Assembly: GCA_016212425.1 (NCBI GenBank)
Contig: JACRGJ010000016.1
Span: forward strand, 1 to 38,966
Direction: 5' to 3'
Source of the DNA: Micrococcales bacterium
GTDB taxonomy: Bacteria; Actinomycetota; Actinomycetes; Actinomycetales; Microbacteriaceae
DNA: 38,966 bases
Shown piece by piece: positions 1-7,400 of this stretch. Both the position numbers and the translations under genes were made by a program. How positions within the stretch are numbered: the first letter of the stretch is position 1; each line of letters opens with the position of its first letter. Under the pieces are notes generated by a model. The model saw only the letters and a program-made list of their open reading frames with translations, was not told the DNA's origin and ran no database searches.

Positions 1-154
1 CCTCGGGCAGCTCCGGGTAGCCGCGCAGCGCCGAGAGGAACGTGTCGCTCCAGGCGTCGTCGGCATCCTGCACCCCGAGCATCGCGCGGCACAGCCGCAG
101 CACGGTCGCGCCGTGCTGAGCGACGGTCCGCTCGAACGGGGTCTGCACACTCAC
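1..154 (-). CDS. ECF-like RNA polymerase sigma factor, N-terminal part (runs off the window)
   Basis: Only the first 51 codons are present, read leftward from a GTG at 152-154. The peptide begins VSVQTPFERTVAQHGATVL and continues through an acidic stretch (DADDAWSDTF) and an aromatic-proline segment (LRGYPELPE). This resembles region 2.1-2.2 of small ECF-type sigma factors, where the DAxDAWxxTF segment contacts core RNA polymerase. The known role of the family is promoter recognition in response to a signal. The DNA-binding region 4 lies outside the window, so the subtype and any linked anti-sigma gene cannot be judged. The start could also be the GTG two codons further in. Assignment rests on this short N-terminal match and is moderate. 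Confidence 0.55.
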   Translation of the reverse strand, partial: MSVQTPFERTVAQHGATVLRLCRAMLGVQDADDAWSDTFLSALRGYPELPE

Positions 155-259
155 ATCCTGTAGTCGCTCCGGGCGATGCGGATGTGAGGCCCGACGGTCG
201 GGTCGGGCCGCGCGGCGGCTGCGTGATAGCCTTTCGGGGCTGTCCGGGCACCGGACCGC

Positions 260-332
260 GGGCCCATGGCGCAGTTGGTAGCGCGTCTCGTTCGCAATGA
301 GAAGGTCGGGAGTTCGAATCTCCCTGGGTCCA
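260..332 (+). tRNA. tRNA-Ala (anticodon CGC)
   Basis: A complete cloverleaf can be folded. The acceptor stem is GGGCCCA (260-266) with TGGGTCC (325-331). The D stem is GCGC/GCGC with loop AGTTGGTA. The anticodon stem is TCTCG/TGAGA with loop TTCGCAA (291-297), giving anticodon CGC, which reads GCG alanine codons. The T arm is GGGAG-TTCGAAT-CTCCC. The third acceptor pair is G3:U70, the classic alanine identity element, and the discriminator base is A. Only CC follows, so a full CCA is not encoded. This CGC isoacceptor suits a GC-rich genome. Confidence 0.97.
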
Positions 333-408
333 CCGTCCTCGGCGACTCCGGTCGCACCCCGCGGCCACTCGCCGAGCCCCTGGCCCGCACATCCTGGCAT
401 CGGGTTGG

Positions 409-2484
409 ATGGCACGGATGACCTCCGCCGAGAACGACCCCGCACCCCGCTCCACCACACCCCGCTCCACCACACCCCGCTCCACCACACCCCGCTCCGC
501 CACCGGCGCCCGAGCCGGCTGGGCGGTGCTCGGGGCGGGATCCATCGCCCGGCGCTTCGTGTCGCAGCTGCCGTCCTCGGGCGGAGAGCTCGTCGCCGTG
601 GGAAGCGCCGCCACCGAACGAGCGGATGCCCTGGCCGACGAGGCGGCGGGGTACGGCTTCACCGGCGTGCGCCGGGGCAGCTACGCCGAGGTCCTCGCCG
701 ACCCCCGCGTCGACGCCGTCTACGTCGCCACCGTGCACACCGGACACGCCCGGCTCGTGATCGACGCCCTCGAGGCGGGCAAGGCGGTGCTCTGCGAGAA
801 GCCGCTGGCGCCGAACTTCGGCACCGTCGAGGCGCTCGTCGACGCGGCCCGCAGCGCCGGCGTGACGCTCGTCGAGGCGTTCATGTACCGCTTCCACCCG
901 CAGACCCGCGAGCTGCTGCGGCTGGTGCGCGAGGGGGCCATCGGCGAGGTGACGCACATCGACGCGAGCTTCGCGTTCCGCACCGACGCGCGCGAGGGGC
1001 GCCTCTACGACGCGGCGACCGCGGGCGGCGGCATCCTCGACGTCGGCGGATACCCGATGTCGCTGGCCCGCGCCGTCGCCGGGGCGGCCCGCGGTGCGGT
1101 CTTCGCCGACCCCGTCGCGCTCACGGCCGGCGGCACGCTCGGACCCACCGGCGTCGACGAGTGGGCCACCGCCGAGCTGACCTTCGCGAGCGGGATCACC
1201 GCGTCGGTGCGGTGCGGCATCGCCCTCGAGGAGGCCAACGCCGCCGTCGTCTACGGCACCCGCGGGCGCATCCTGCTCACCGACCCGTGGACCCGCCAGC
1301 CGTCCCAGCAGCTGGTGCTCTCGGTGGTCGGGGAGGAGCCGCGGCCCATCGTCTTCGCCGGGGAGCTGCCCTACGCCCTCGAGGCGGACGCCACCGTCGC
1401 GGCCCGCGGGGGTGAGGCGCCCGAGGTGAGCCTCGACGACAGCCTCGGGAACGCCCTGGCGCTGGACCGGTGGCGCGCCGCGCTCGGACTCCGCTACCCA
1501 TTCGAGGCGGAGGGCGCCGACATCCCGCCGGTGTCCGGGCGTCCGCTGCGCGTCGTCCCGGACGAGCGGATGCGGTACGGCGAGATCCCCGGGGTCGGGA
1601 AGCGGATGTCGCGGCTGGTCCTGGGCGTCGACAACCAGCAGGACCTCGCGCACGCGTCGGCCCTGTTCGACCACTTCGTCGAGCACGGCGGCACCGCCTT
1701 CGACACCGCCTGGCTCTACGGCGGCGGGCAGCACGAGCGCCGGCTCGGCCAGTGGATCCGCAACCGCGGCATCCGCGACGACCTCGTGTTCATCACGAAG
1801 GGTGCCCACACCCCGCACTGCGACCCCGAGTCGCTCAGCCGACAGCTGCTCGAGAGCCTGGAACGGCAGGGCACCGACTACGCCGACATCTACCTGCTGC
1901 ACCGCGACAACGAGGAGGTGCCGGTGGGCGAGTTCGTCGACGTGCTCGACGAGCACCGGCGCGCCGGGCGCATCCGGGTCTACGGCGGATCGAACTGGTC
2001 GCCCGAGCGGGTCGACGCCGCCAACGCCTACGCCCGGGCGAACGGGCGGCAGGAGTTCTCGGTGCTCTCGAACCACTTCGGGCTGGCGGAGGCGTATGAC
2101 GTGCCGTGGCCCGGATGCCGCCACGTCACCGACGCGGCGTCGAAGCAGTGGTTGGCGGAGCGGCGGATGCCCCTCCTGCCGTGGTCGTCGCAGGCTCGCG
2201 GGTTCTTCGCCCGCGCCCGGCCGGACGACACGACCGACGCGGAGCTGGTGCGCTGCTACTACAGCGACGAGAACTTCGAGCGCCTGCGCCGCGCGGCTGA
2301 GCTCGGCGTGGAGTACGCGGTGCCGGCCACCGCGATCGCCCTCGCCTACGTGCTCGCGCAGCCCTTCCCGACGTTCCCGCTGTTCGGTCCGCGTTCGATC
2401 GCGGAGGCGCGCTCGTCGATGACGGGTCTCGCCCTCGAGCTCACGCCGGAGCAGCTGGCGTGGCTCGACCTCAGGAGGGCGTGA
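409..2484 (+). CDS. Gfo/Idh/MocA oxidoreductase fused to aldo/keto reductase
   Basis: This 691-residue protein joins two NAD(P)H-dependent dehydrogenases. Residues about 37-370 are a Gfo/Idh/MocA domain: a Rossmann glycine motif (G42-A-G-S-I-A47) and the family motif EKP at 130-132, followed by the alpha/beta substrate domain. Residues about 395-691 are an aldo/keto reductase barrel with its full catalytic tetrad: D432, Y437, K464 and H498. Both halves therefore look active, probably on sugars or polyols, perhaps converting one substrate in two steps; the substrate is unknown. Residues 14-32 are a Pro/Arg/Ser/Thr linker made by a 15-bp DNA tandem repeat. No strong ribosome-binding site precedes the ATG at 409, and ATG 418 is an equal candidate. 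The 3' end overlaps the convergent quinone-oxidoreductase gene by 14 bp. Confidence 0.9.
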   Translation: MARMTSAENDPAPRSTTPRSTTPRSTTPRSATGARAGWAVLGAGSIARRFVSQLPSSGGELVAVGSAATERADALADEAAGYGFTGVRRGSYAEVLADPRVDAVYVATVHTGHARLVIDALEAGKAVLCEKPLAPNFGTVEALVDAARSAGVTLVEAFMYRFHPQTRELLRLVREGAIGEVTHIDASFAFRTDAREGRLYDAATAGGGILDVGGYPMSLARAVAGAARGAVFADPVALTAGGTLGPTGVDEWATAELTFASGITASVRCGIALEEANAAVVYGTRGRILLTDPWTRQPSQQLVLSVVGEEPRPIVFAGELPYALEADATVAARGGEAPEVSLDDSLGNALALDRWRAALGLRYPFEAEGADIPPVSGRPLRVVPDERMRYGEIPGVGKRMSRLVLGVDNQQDLAHASALFDHFVEHGGTAFDTAWLYGGGQHERRLGQWIRNRGIRDDLVFITKGAHTPHCDPESLSRQLLESLERQGTDYADIYLLHRDNEEVPVGEFVDVLDEHRRAGRIRVYGGSNWSPERVDAANAYARANGRQEFSVLSNHFGLAEAYDVPWPGCRHVTDAASKQWLAERRMPLLPWSSQARGFFARARPDDTTDAELVRCYYSDENFERLRRAAELGVEYAVPATAIALAYVLAQPFPTFPLFGPRSIAEARSSMTGLALELTPEQLAWLDLRRA
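445..504 (+). repeat. 15-bp tandem repeat in the fusion gene
   Basis: Three perfect copies of CCCCGCTCCACCACA (445-459, 460-474, 475-489) are followed by one degenerate copy (490-504). Because 15 is a multiple of three, copy-number change would add or remove a five-residue PRSTT unit without breaking the frame. The repeat sits in the disordered N-terminal tail, before the Rossmann domain. Confidence 0.9.
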
Positions 2485-3481
2485 GCTCGATGAGCACCTT
2501 GCCCACCGCGCCGCGCTCGACGGCGTCGTGGGCCTCGGCCGTGCGCTCGAGGGGGAAGCGGATCAGCGGCAGGCCCGCCTCCTCGCCTACCGGGAGCGCC
2601 CCGGCGGCGAGCGCGGCGGTCACGTCCTCGACCCCGGCGCGCAGCGCATCCGGGTCGACCCCGTAGAGCAGCACGAACTGGATGCGGGCGTTCAGCGCCA
2701 TGAACGGTCGCATCGGCAGGGTCAGCTCGGTGCCGCTGTTCGCGTACACCGCCACGGCGCCGCCCACCCGCAGGACGGCGGCGATGAGCTCGCGGTTGCC
2801 GATCACGTCGACCTCCACGATCGTGTCGACGCCGTCCGGCGCGAGAGCCCGGATCGTCGCCGCGGGGTCGCCCTCCCGGTAGTTCACGACATGGTGCGCG
2901 CCCGCCCGCCGCGCGAGCTCGCCCTTCTCCGGTCCGGAGACCGTCGCGATCACGCTCGCCCCCGCCCAGCGGGCGAGCTGGATCGCCGCGTGCCCCACCG
3001 CCCCGGCGCCGCCGGTGACGAGCACCGTGGCGCCCGCGAGTGATCCGGGCTCCAGGCGCGCGGGCGCGTTCTCGCCCACAGTCAGGGCGCGGTGCGCCGT
3101 GAGCGCCGGCACGCCGAGGCTCGCTCCCGCGTCGAACGACGCCGCGTCCGGCAGGCGGACCACCCGTGCCCGCGGCAGCACCGTGAACTCCTGCGCCGTG
3201 CCGGTGGGCCGCTCGTGCTGCGCGAGGAACAGCCACACTCGGTCGCCCACCGCGAGGTCGTCGACCCCGGCGCCGAGGCGATCGACGATGCCGGCGCCAT
3301 CCTGGTTCGGCGTGACCTCCTCGCCGGGCTCGGCCGTGGAGCGCCGCTTCCAGTCCGTCGGATTCACGCCGGAGACCACGACGCGGATGCGCACCTCGCC
3401 CGGGCTGGGATCCGGCACTTCCCGCTCCACGAGGCGGAGCACCGCCGAGCCGCCGGGCCGGTCGTACACGATCGCGCGCAT
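2471..3481 (-). CDS. Zinc-independent NADPH:quinone oxidoreductase-like (MDR family)
   Basis: The 336-residue protein has the GroES-like N-terminal domain of medium-chain dehydrogenases (GVNPTDWKRR near residue 40) and a nucleotide-binding domain with TGGAGAVGHAAIQLA. The cysteine and histidine zinc ligands of alcohol dehydrogenases are absent, which places it with quinone oxidoreductase or enoyl-reductase-like members. Such enzymes use NADPH to reduce quinones or alpha,beta-unsaturated carbonyls in the cytoplasm. The start at 3481 is supported by a TAGCGT hexamer six bases upstream, which would give a leaderless mRNA. It lies 23 bp downstream of the alpha/beta hydrolase on the same strand and overlaps the end of the convergent fusion gene. 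The substrate cannot be told from sequence. Confidence 0.88.
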   Translation of the reverse strand: MRAIVYDRPGGSAVLRLVEREVPDPSPGEVRIRVVVSGVNPTDWKRRSTAEPGEEVTPNQDGAGIVDRLGAGVDDLAVGDRVWLFLAQHERPTGTAQEFTVLPRARVVRLPDAASFDAGASLGVPALTAHRALTVGENAPARLEPGSLAGATVLVTGGAGAVGHAAIQLARWAGASVIATVSGPEKGELARRAGAHHVVNYREGDPAATIRALAPDGVDTIVEVDVIGNRELIAAVLRVGGAVAVYANSGTELTLPMRPFMALNARIQFVLLYGVDPDALRAGVEDVTAALAAGALPVGEEAGLPLIRFPLERTAEAHDAVERGAVGKVLIELTPS

Positions 3482-3487
3482 GTCCCG

Positions 3488-3493
3488 ACGCTA
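3488..3493 (-). promoter_or_regulatory. -10 element (TAGCGT), leaderless start
   Basis: On the minus strand TAGCGT lies six bases before the ATG at 3481. This fits the actinobacterial TAnnnT -10 placed so that transcription begins at the start codon. Confidence 0.5.
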
Positions 3494-3504
3494 CGCGAAC
3501 CACC

Positions 3505-4476
3505 TCAGCGCACTTGGCGCAGCATCCACTCCCACGTCGGCTCGAGCCGGGGGGAGCTATCCCGTACCCGCGGTGTGCGGTCGCCGACGATCCGGCCGTG
3601 CGCCTGGCGGGGGGTGCCGAGAGCGAGCGTGCTGAGCAGCGTGCGTGAGCCCCGCGGCACCCGCGTCGCGTCGGCCGAGTCGACCCGGCCCATGCCGAGT
3701 GTCGTCCAGGTGGGGGCGATCCGGTCGTAGTACATGTCGCCCACGCTGGCCAGACCGTACATGCGGGCCGCCGGGGTTCGACCCGGCCTCTCCATCCACC
3801 CCGCCGAGACGTCGTCGAACGTCTCGACCGGCGCGGCGAACATCAGCACGCCGCGCACCCGGCGGTAGTGGGAGATGAACGCCGCCTCCCCGCCGCCCTG
3901 CGAGTGCCCTGCCACGACGACCCTGGACCAGCGGATGCCAGCCCCGTCCCGGTAGCGCTCCCACCCGCCGCGCCGGTCGTGCTGCGCGAGGTAGTCCAGC
4001 GCCGCACGGAGCCGGGTGAGGATCGAGTCGGCGGCGTCGACCCGGCTGAACCGGCTGGGGGAGCTGCCGTCGAACCGGTTGCGCTGGAACTTGTCGTAGC
4101 AGTCGGCATCCGGACCGCAGGTGCGGGTGAGCGACTTGCCCCTGTTGAAGTAGTCCAGACCGAGCACGCTGTAGCCGGCATCCGATGCCGTGCGGAGGAA
4201 CGCGGTGTAGTCGGCGGGCACCGCCCCTGTGGCGGGCAGGAACAGCAGGAGCGGGGCACCGGGACCAGCGTGCCGGGCGAGACTGACTGCGTTCGGGTCC
4301 GCGGGTCGCGCCCGGAGGTAGGGCAGCGTGAACTGGAGGAGCCGCCCCCGGCCCGCGGACTCCGCGGCGGGCGAGGCGGCGGGGACGGGCGCGGCGGGCA
4401 CCGGGCTCCACGCGCTGACGGCCAGCGCGCCGGCCGTCAGCACCGCGCCGACGAGCAGCGCGCGGGCCCGGAGCAT
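3505..4476 (-). CDS. Secreted alpha/beta hydrolase
   Basis: With the start at ATG 4476 the product is 323 residues and opens with a typical signal peptide: basic MLRAR, then a long hydrophobic Ala/Leu/Val core, then an Ala-Pro-rich stretch. The mature part has the alpha/beta-hydrolase fold. LLLFLPATGA is the oxyanion-hole strand, LGLDYFNRGKS follows, and the nucleophile elbow is GHSQGG. Family members are esterases, lipases or related serine hydrolases; the substrate is unknown. A longer form from a GTG at 4518 would put 14 residues before the signal peptide. The shorter form is preferred because a TATCGT -10 lies seven bases upstream of 4476. It is divergent from the DUF429 gene. Confidence 0.82.
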   Translation of the reverse strand: MLRARALLVGAVLTAGALAVSAWSPVPAAPVPAASPAAESAGRGRLLQFTLPYLRARPADPNAVSLARHAGPGAPLLLFLPATGAVPADYTAFLRTASDAGYSVLGLDYFNRGKSLTRTCGPDADCYDKFQRNRFDGSSPSRFSRVDAADSILTRLRAALDYLAQHDRRGGWERYRDGAGIRWSRVVVAGHSQGGGEAAFISHYRRVRGVLMFAAPVETFDDVSAGWMERPGRTPAARMYGLASVGDMYYDRIAPTWTTLGMGRVDSADATRVPRGSRTLLSTLALGTPRQAHGRIVGDRTPRVRDSSPRLEPTWEWMLRQVR

Positions 4477-4483
4477 GACCCGG

Positions 4484-4489
4484 ACGATA
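4484..4489 (-). promoter_or_regulatory. -10 element (TATCGT) for the secreted hydrolase
   Basis: TATCGT on the minus strand is seven bases from ATG 4476. This supports the shorter hydrolase start and a leaderless transcript. Confidence 0.5.
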
Positions 4490-4602
4490 ACAAGCCGACC
4501 CTTCGCCGCGGTGACCACGAGCCGACCGGGCCGGGTCGTTTCCTGCGAGTCCGCTCAGGTGCGTTCCGCTCGGACCCTCGCGAACACGACGAGGATGGGC
4601 TT

Positions 4603-5439
4603 GTGGGCCGCGCGCGCGACATCCATCCGCTGACGGCGGGTATAGACCTGGCCGCCGATCCCGCGAAGACCGCCGCCGCCGTGCTGGTCTGGGCGCCGGA
4701 GCGCATCCGCGTCACCGAGCTGGTCCTGCCGTGCACCGACGCGGACGTGGTCCGTCTCGTGCGCCGCGCCCACCTGGATACCGACTCGGCGGTCGGCGTG
4801 GACTGCGCCCTGGGCTGGCCAGAGCCCTTCGTGTCCTTCGTCGCCGCCGCGCAGGACGGGCTGGCGCATCCGCCGCCTGGCGAGGCCGCGGCGTGGCGAC
4901 GCAGCCTCGCCTACCGCGCCACCGACGAGTTCGCCCGGCGGGTCACGGGCCGACCGCCGCTCAGCGTGTCGACGGATCGGCTGGGCCTGGTCGCGATGCG
5001 GCTCGCGTCGATCCTCGCGCAGGTGCGGGTCGAGGGCGTCGAGGTGCACAAGGATGCGCGACCGCCGCTGTTCGAGGTGTACCCGGGGGCGGCGCTGCGC
5101 CTGTGGGGCTTCGCGACCCGCCGGTACCGCGTGTCCGAGGAGGTGCGGGCGGGGATCGTCGCGGAGCTCGAGCGCCGTCTCCCGACACTCGAGCTGGGCG
5201 AGCACCGCATCCGCTGCATCGAGGTGGATCACGCCCTGGATGCGGTGGTCGCGGCGCTCGTGGCGCGGGCGGCGCTGCGCGGCCGCTTCCACGACGTCCC
5301 GGACGCCCTGCGCGCGTCGGCCAGGCGCGAGGGCTGGATGGTGCTGCCTGAGGGACCGCTGGAGGCGCTCGGCGCGGCGGCGGTGTCTGGAGATCACGTG
5401 GGAAGCGCCGATGGCGGAGAGGCCGGGGAGCACGATTGA
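4603..5439 (+). CDS. DUF429 family protein (predicted RNase H-like fold)
   Basis: The protein is 278 residues from a GTG at 4603, chosen because GAGGA (4591-4595) sits seven bases upstream. It matches the DUF429 family: GIDLAADPAKTA near the N-terminus gives the first acidic strand, a second acidic strand reads VGVDCALGWPEPF, and EVYPGAALRLWG and the C-terminal DALDAVVAAL follow. DUF429 proteins are predicted nucleases of RNase H-like fold, but no defined role is established and none is claimed here. The open frame extends far upstream across the hydrolase gene, but that part is antisense and not coding. The next gene starts 33 bp downstream and may be cotranscribed. Confidence 0.82.
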   Translation: MGRARDIHPLTAGIDLAADPAKTAAAVLVWAPERIRVTELVLPCTDADVVRLVRRAHLDTDSAVGVDCALGWPEPFVSFVAAAQDGLAHPPPGEAAAWRRSLAYRATDEFARRVTGRPPLSVSTDRLGLVAMRLASILAQVRVEGVEVHKDARPPLFEVYPGAALRLWGFATRRYRVSEEVRAGIVAELERRLPTLELGEHRIRCIEVDHALDAVVAALVARAALRGRFHDVPDALRASARREGWMVLPEGPLEALGAAAVSGDHVGSADGGEAGEHD

Positions 5440-5472
5440 CGGGAGCCCCGACCGACGATCGAGAGGAAATCC

Positions 5473-5763
5473 ATGAGCTTCGACTCCGGCAAGGCGCGCA
5501 AGCGCGCGAAGAAGGCCGCCCTGAGCGCCCAGAGCGAGGGCATCGGTAACCCGATCGCGGCGCTGAGCGCCGCCGGGTTCCGCAGCGAGTGGGCCTTCCT
5601 CGGCGGCTTCGTCTCCATCCTGCTGAGCCTCACCTCCTGGCTCGGATCCCGCGCGAAGAAGGACGATCGCGCGCAGTCCGACCGCTGGGGCATCTTCATC
5701 GGCCACTGGGCGCCGACCTTCTTCGCCCTCGGCGTGGCTCTCAAGCTCGAGGAGAAGCGCTAG
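5473..5763 (+). CDS. Small membrane protein of unknown function
   Basis: The 96-residue product has a strongly basic N-terminus (GKARKRAKKA). It has a probable membrane segment at about 40-57 (WAFLGGFVSILLSLTSWLG), a charged loop (RAKKDDRAQSDRWG), and a second hydrophobic stretch at about 73-89 (FIGHWAPTFFALGVALKL) ending in EEKR. A good ribosome-binding site, GAGAGGAAA, precedes the ATG. I do not recognise a characterised family. It follows the DUF429 gene closely and ends just before a strong hairpin, so the two probably form a short operon. Confidence 0.75.
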   Translation: MSFDSGKARKRAKKAALSAQSEGIGNPIAALSAAGFRSEWAFLGGFVSILLSLTSWLGSRAKKDDRAQSDRWGIFIGHWAPTFFALGVALKLEEKR

Positions 5764-5775
5764 CCGACGGGCCGG

Positions 5776-5810
5776 GCCCGGCATCCGCGAATCCGTTCGC
5801 GGTGCCGGGC
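5776..5810. terminator. Strong hairpin, likely bidirectional terminator
   Basis: GCCCGGCA-T-CCGCGAA pairs with TTCGCGG-TGCCGGGC around a TCCG loop: 15 base pairs with one bulged T. It starts 13 bp after the stop at 5763 and lies between convergent genes. No clear T tract follows on the plus strand, as is common for terminators in GC-rich actinobacteria. Confidence 0.7.
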
Positions 5811-5880
5811 CTCCTGTGTGTCGTGCCCCTCGCTCCGTCGGGCGGCTTCGGCGTCGGGCGGCTTCCGGGAACGGGCGCCG

Positions 5881-5930
5881 GGCGGCTGCCGCGTCAGGCG
5901 CCGGGCGGCTGGCGGCTGCCGCGTCAGGCG
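5881..5930. repeat. 20-bp direct repeat pair
   Basis: GGCGGCTGCCGCGTCAGGCG occurs perfectly at 5881-5900 and 5911-5930, with further partial GGGCGGCT copies just upstream (5839-5880). It spans the 3' end of the AlaX-like gene (minus strand, ends 5924), so the last residues of that protein are encoded by the second copy. Confidence 0.8.
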
Positions 5931-6802
5931 ACGGGCGCCCGGTCGCCGTGATGGGTGATCATCGCGAAGCCCACCGCGCCCTCGAGTTCCCGCGCGTCGA
6001 GTTCGACCTCGATGCCCTCGAGTTCGGTGAGGCGTGTCGCGTGGGTGCCGCCGCACGGGATGCGAGCCGTCCCGTCCGGCAGCGCGCAGACCCACCAGCG
6101 CCGGTCGGTCAACCCGGTGCCCTCCGCCTCGATGCTCACCACGGCACCGGTCGCGATCCATGCCGCGAATTCGAGCCGCACGGCGGCCTCCACGGCGTCG
6201 AGGTCGGCGAGCGCCTCGGGGTCGAAGCCGGCGCGGCGCACCGACCGCCCCACGCGGTATTCGTCGAGGGAGCCGCGTTCGAGGATCGTGGAGCGCTCGC
6301 AGGCGACCGCGTCGAAGTCGGGGGCGCCCAGAGCATCCGCTCGGGGCTCCTTCCGCCAAGCGCCGGCGAGTGCCCTGTTCAGGGCGAGCGAGGCGAGGTG
6401 GCAGGCGGTGTGGCCGATGCCGAGGCGCTCCCGATGGGTCGCGTCGATGCGCACCTCCGCCCGGTCGGACTGGAGCACCGCGTCCGCCGGGAGCAGGTGC
6501 ACGACGACGAACGCCCATCCTTCCGTCCCCTTCTTCACGGGCACGTCCGCGCCGACGAAGAGCCGCTCGCCGTCCGTCGCGCCGACGACGCAGCCGATCA
6601 GCGGGAACTCGTCGGAGCCCACGATCACGGCGCCGCGGTCGGCGCTCTGATCGGGCCAGGCGGGATCGACGGGGTGGGCGGCGGTGCGATCGAGGAGCAC
6701 CGCCAGGCCGCCCTCGACGGGTTCGGCGTGGAGCACCGACGCGGTCGCGCTGAGGGCGCCCTCGGGGTAGAGGACGACGGTGTCGGTGCGGGGCAGGGTC
6801 AC
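5924..6802 (-). CDS. AlaX-like alanyl-tRNA editing protein / metal-dependent hydrolase
   Basis: The 292-residue protein shows the two metal-binding motifs of the alanyl-tRNA synthetase editing domain: H131-T-A-C-H135 (HxxxH) and C250-G-G-T-H254 (CxxxH). Free-standing AlaX proteins hydrolyse mischarged Ser- or Gly-tRNA-Ala in trans in the cytoplasm, preventing mistranslation of alanine codons. The N-terminal beta-barrel region (residues about 1-100) resembles the AlaRS beta-barrel, suggesting an AlaX-M/L-type architecture. There is no synthetase core. The GTG at 6802 is supported by TAGCGT six bases upstream. Exact substrate specificity is not readable. It ends close to a convergent terminator hairpin. 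Confidence 0.82.
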   Translation of the reverse strand: MTLPRTDTVVLYPEGALSATASVLHAEPVEGGLAVLLDRTAAHPVDPAWPDQSADRGAVIVGSDEFPLIGCVVGATDGERLFVGADVPVKKGTEGWAFVVVHLLPADAVLQSDRAEVRIDATHRERLGIGHTACHLASLALNRALAGAWRKEPRADALGAPDFDAVACERSTILERGSLDEYRVGRSVRRAGFDPEALADLDAVEAAVRLEFAAWIATGAVVSIEAEGTGLTDRRWWVCALPDGTARIPCGGTHATRLTELEGIEVELDARELEGAVGFAMITHHGDRAPVA

Positions 6803-6808
6803 CCCTCG

Positions 6809-6814
6809 ACGCTA
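6809..6814 (-). promoter_or_regulatory. -10 element (TAGCGT) for the AlaX-like gene
   Basis: TAGCGT on the minus strand, six bases upstream of the GTG at 6802, fits a leaderless transcript. Confidence 0.5.
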
Positions 6815-6891
6815 CCGGCGCGGGCCGACCCGGTGCGGTCCGGGGCGATGCGCATCCGGTGCGGGCGCGGCGGGTGGCGCAGGATGGGGGG

Positions 6892-7305
6892 ATGATCTCC
6901 ACTGCGCTCGCCGCCGAGCTCCGGGATGCCGGGGTGCGCTGGGCGCCGATCTCGGGGGATGCGTTCCAGATCGCGGGCGAGGACTTCGAGGGCGACGTCT
7001 TCACCGTCAGCGACATGACGGTCGAGCCGCACCACTACCCGAGCGGGACCGTGCTCGGCTTCAACGGCACGACCGAGTGGGCCCTCGACTCGGTGTCGCT
7101 CGAGGATGCGCTGTGGCTGCCTCGGGAGGATCAGCTGCGCGACCTGCTGCGCGGCGCGTTCCTCTCGCTCGTGCGCATGGGTGCCGGCACCGCCGAGTAC
7201 CGCGTGCGGGTGCGGCTCTCGGGGCAGGAGCGGGAGTTCGCCTCGGATGACGCGGCGGAGGCCTACGGCCAGGCCCTGCTCGCCCTCATCCGCTCCGCCG
7301 CCTGA
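6892..7305 (+). CDS. Conserved hypothetical protein, 137 residues
   Basis: The start at ATG 6892 follows a purine-rich GGATGGGGGG. The soluble, acidic protein begins MISTALAAELRDAGVRW and contains FTVSDMTVE, LGFNGTTEWALDSV and LWLPREDQLRDLLRGAF. I recall small actinobacterial proteins of this type being labelled pilus assembly protein CpaE. This sequence has no Walker A or receiver domain, so that name is not supported. Function is unknown. It stands alone between two minus-strand genes and ends before a large hairpin. Confidence 0.75.
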   Translation: MISTALAAELRDAGVRWAPISGDAFQIAGEDFEGDVFTVSDMTVEPHHYPSGTVLGFNGTTEWALDSVSLEDALWLPREDQLRDLLRGAFLSLVRMGAGTAEYRVRVRLSGQEREFASDDAAEAYGQALLALIRSAA

Positions 7306-7340
7306 CCCCGCGACACTTCCCTTCTCGTGCACCCCTGGCG

Positions 7341-7400
7341 CCGAGCGGCCACGACACGCTGCTACGTCGCCGGTCGTTGCGGCGTGTCGTGGCCACTCGG
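7341..7400. terminator. Long inverted repeat between convergent genes
   Basis: CCGAG-C-GGCCACGACACGC (7341-7359) pairs with GCGTGTCGTGGCC-A-CTCGG (7382-7400): 18 pairs with one mismatch and a 22-nt loop. It begins 36 bp after the stop at 7305 and overlaps the last codons of the minus-strand DUF2236 gene. A bidirectional terminator is the simplest reading; a mobile REP-like element is an alternative. Confidence 0.55.

Noticed and set aside
6892-7305. Name CpaE pilus assembly protein for the 137-residue ORF.
   Set aside because: No ATPase or receiver motifs and no pilus genes nearby.
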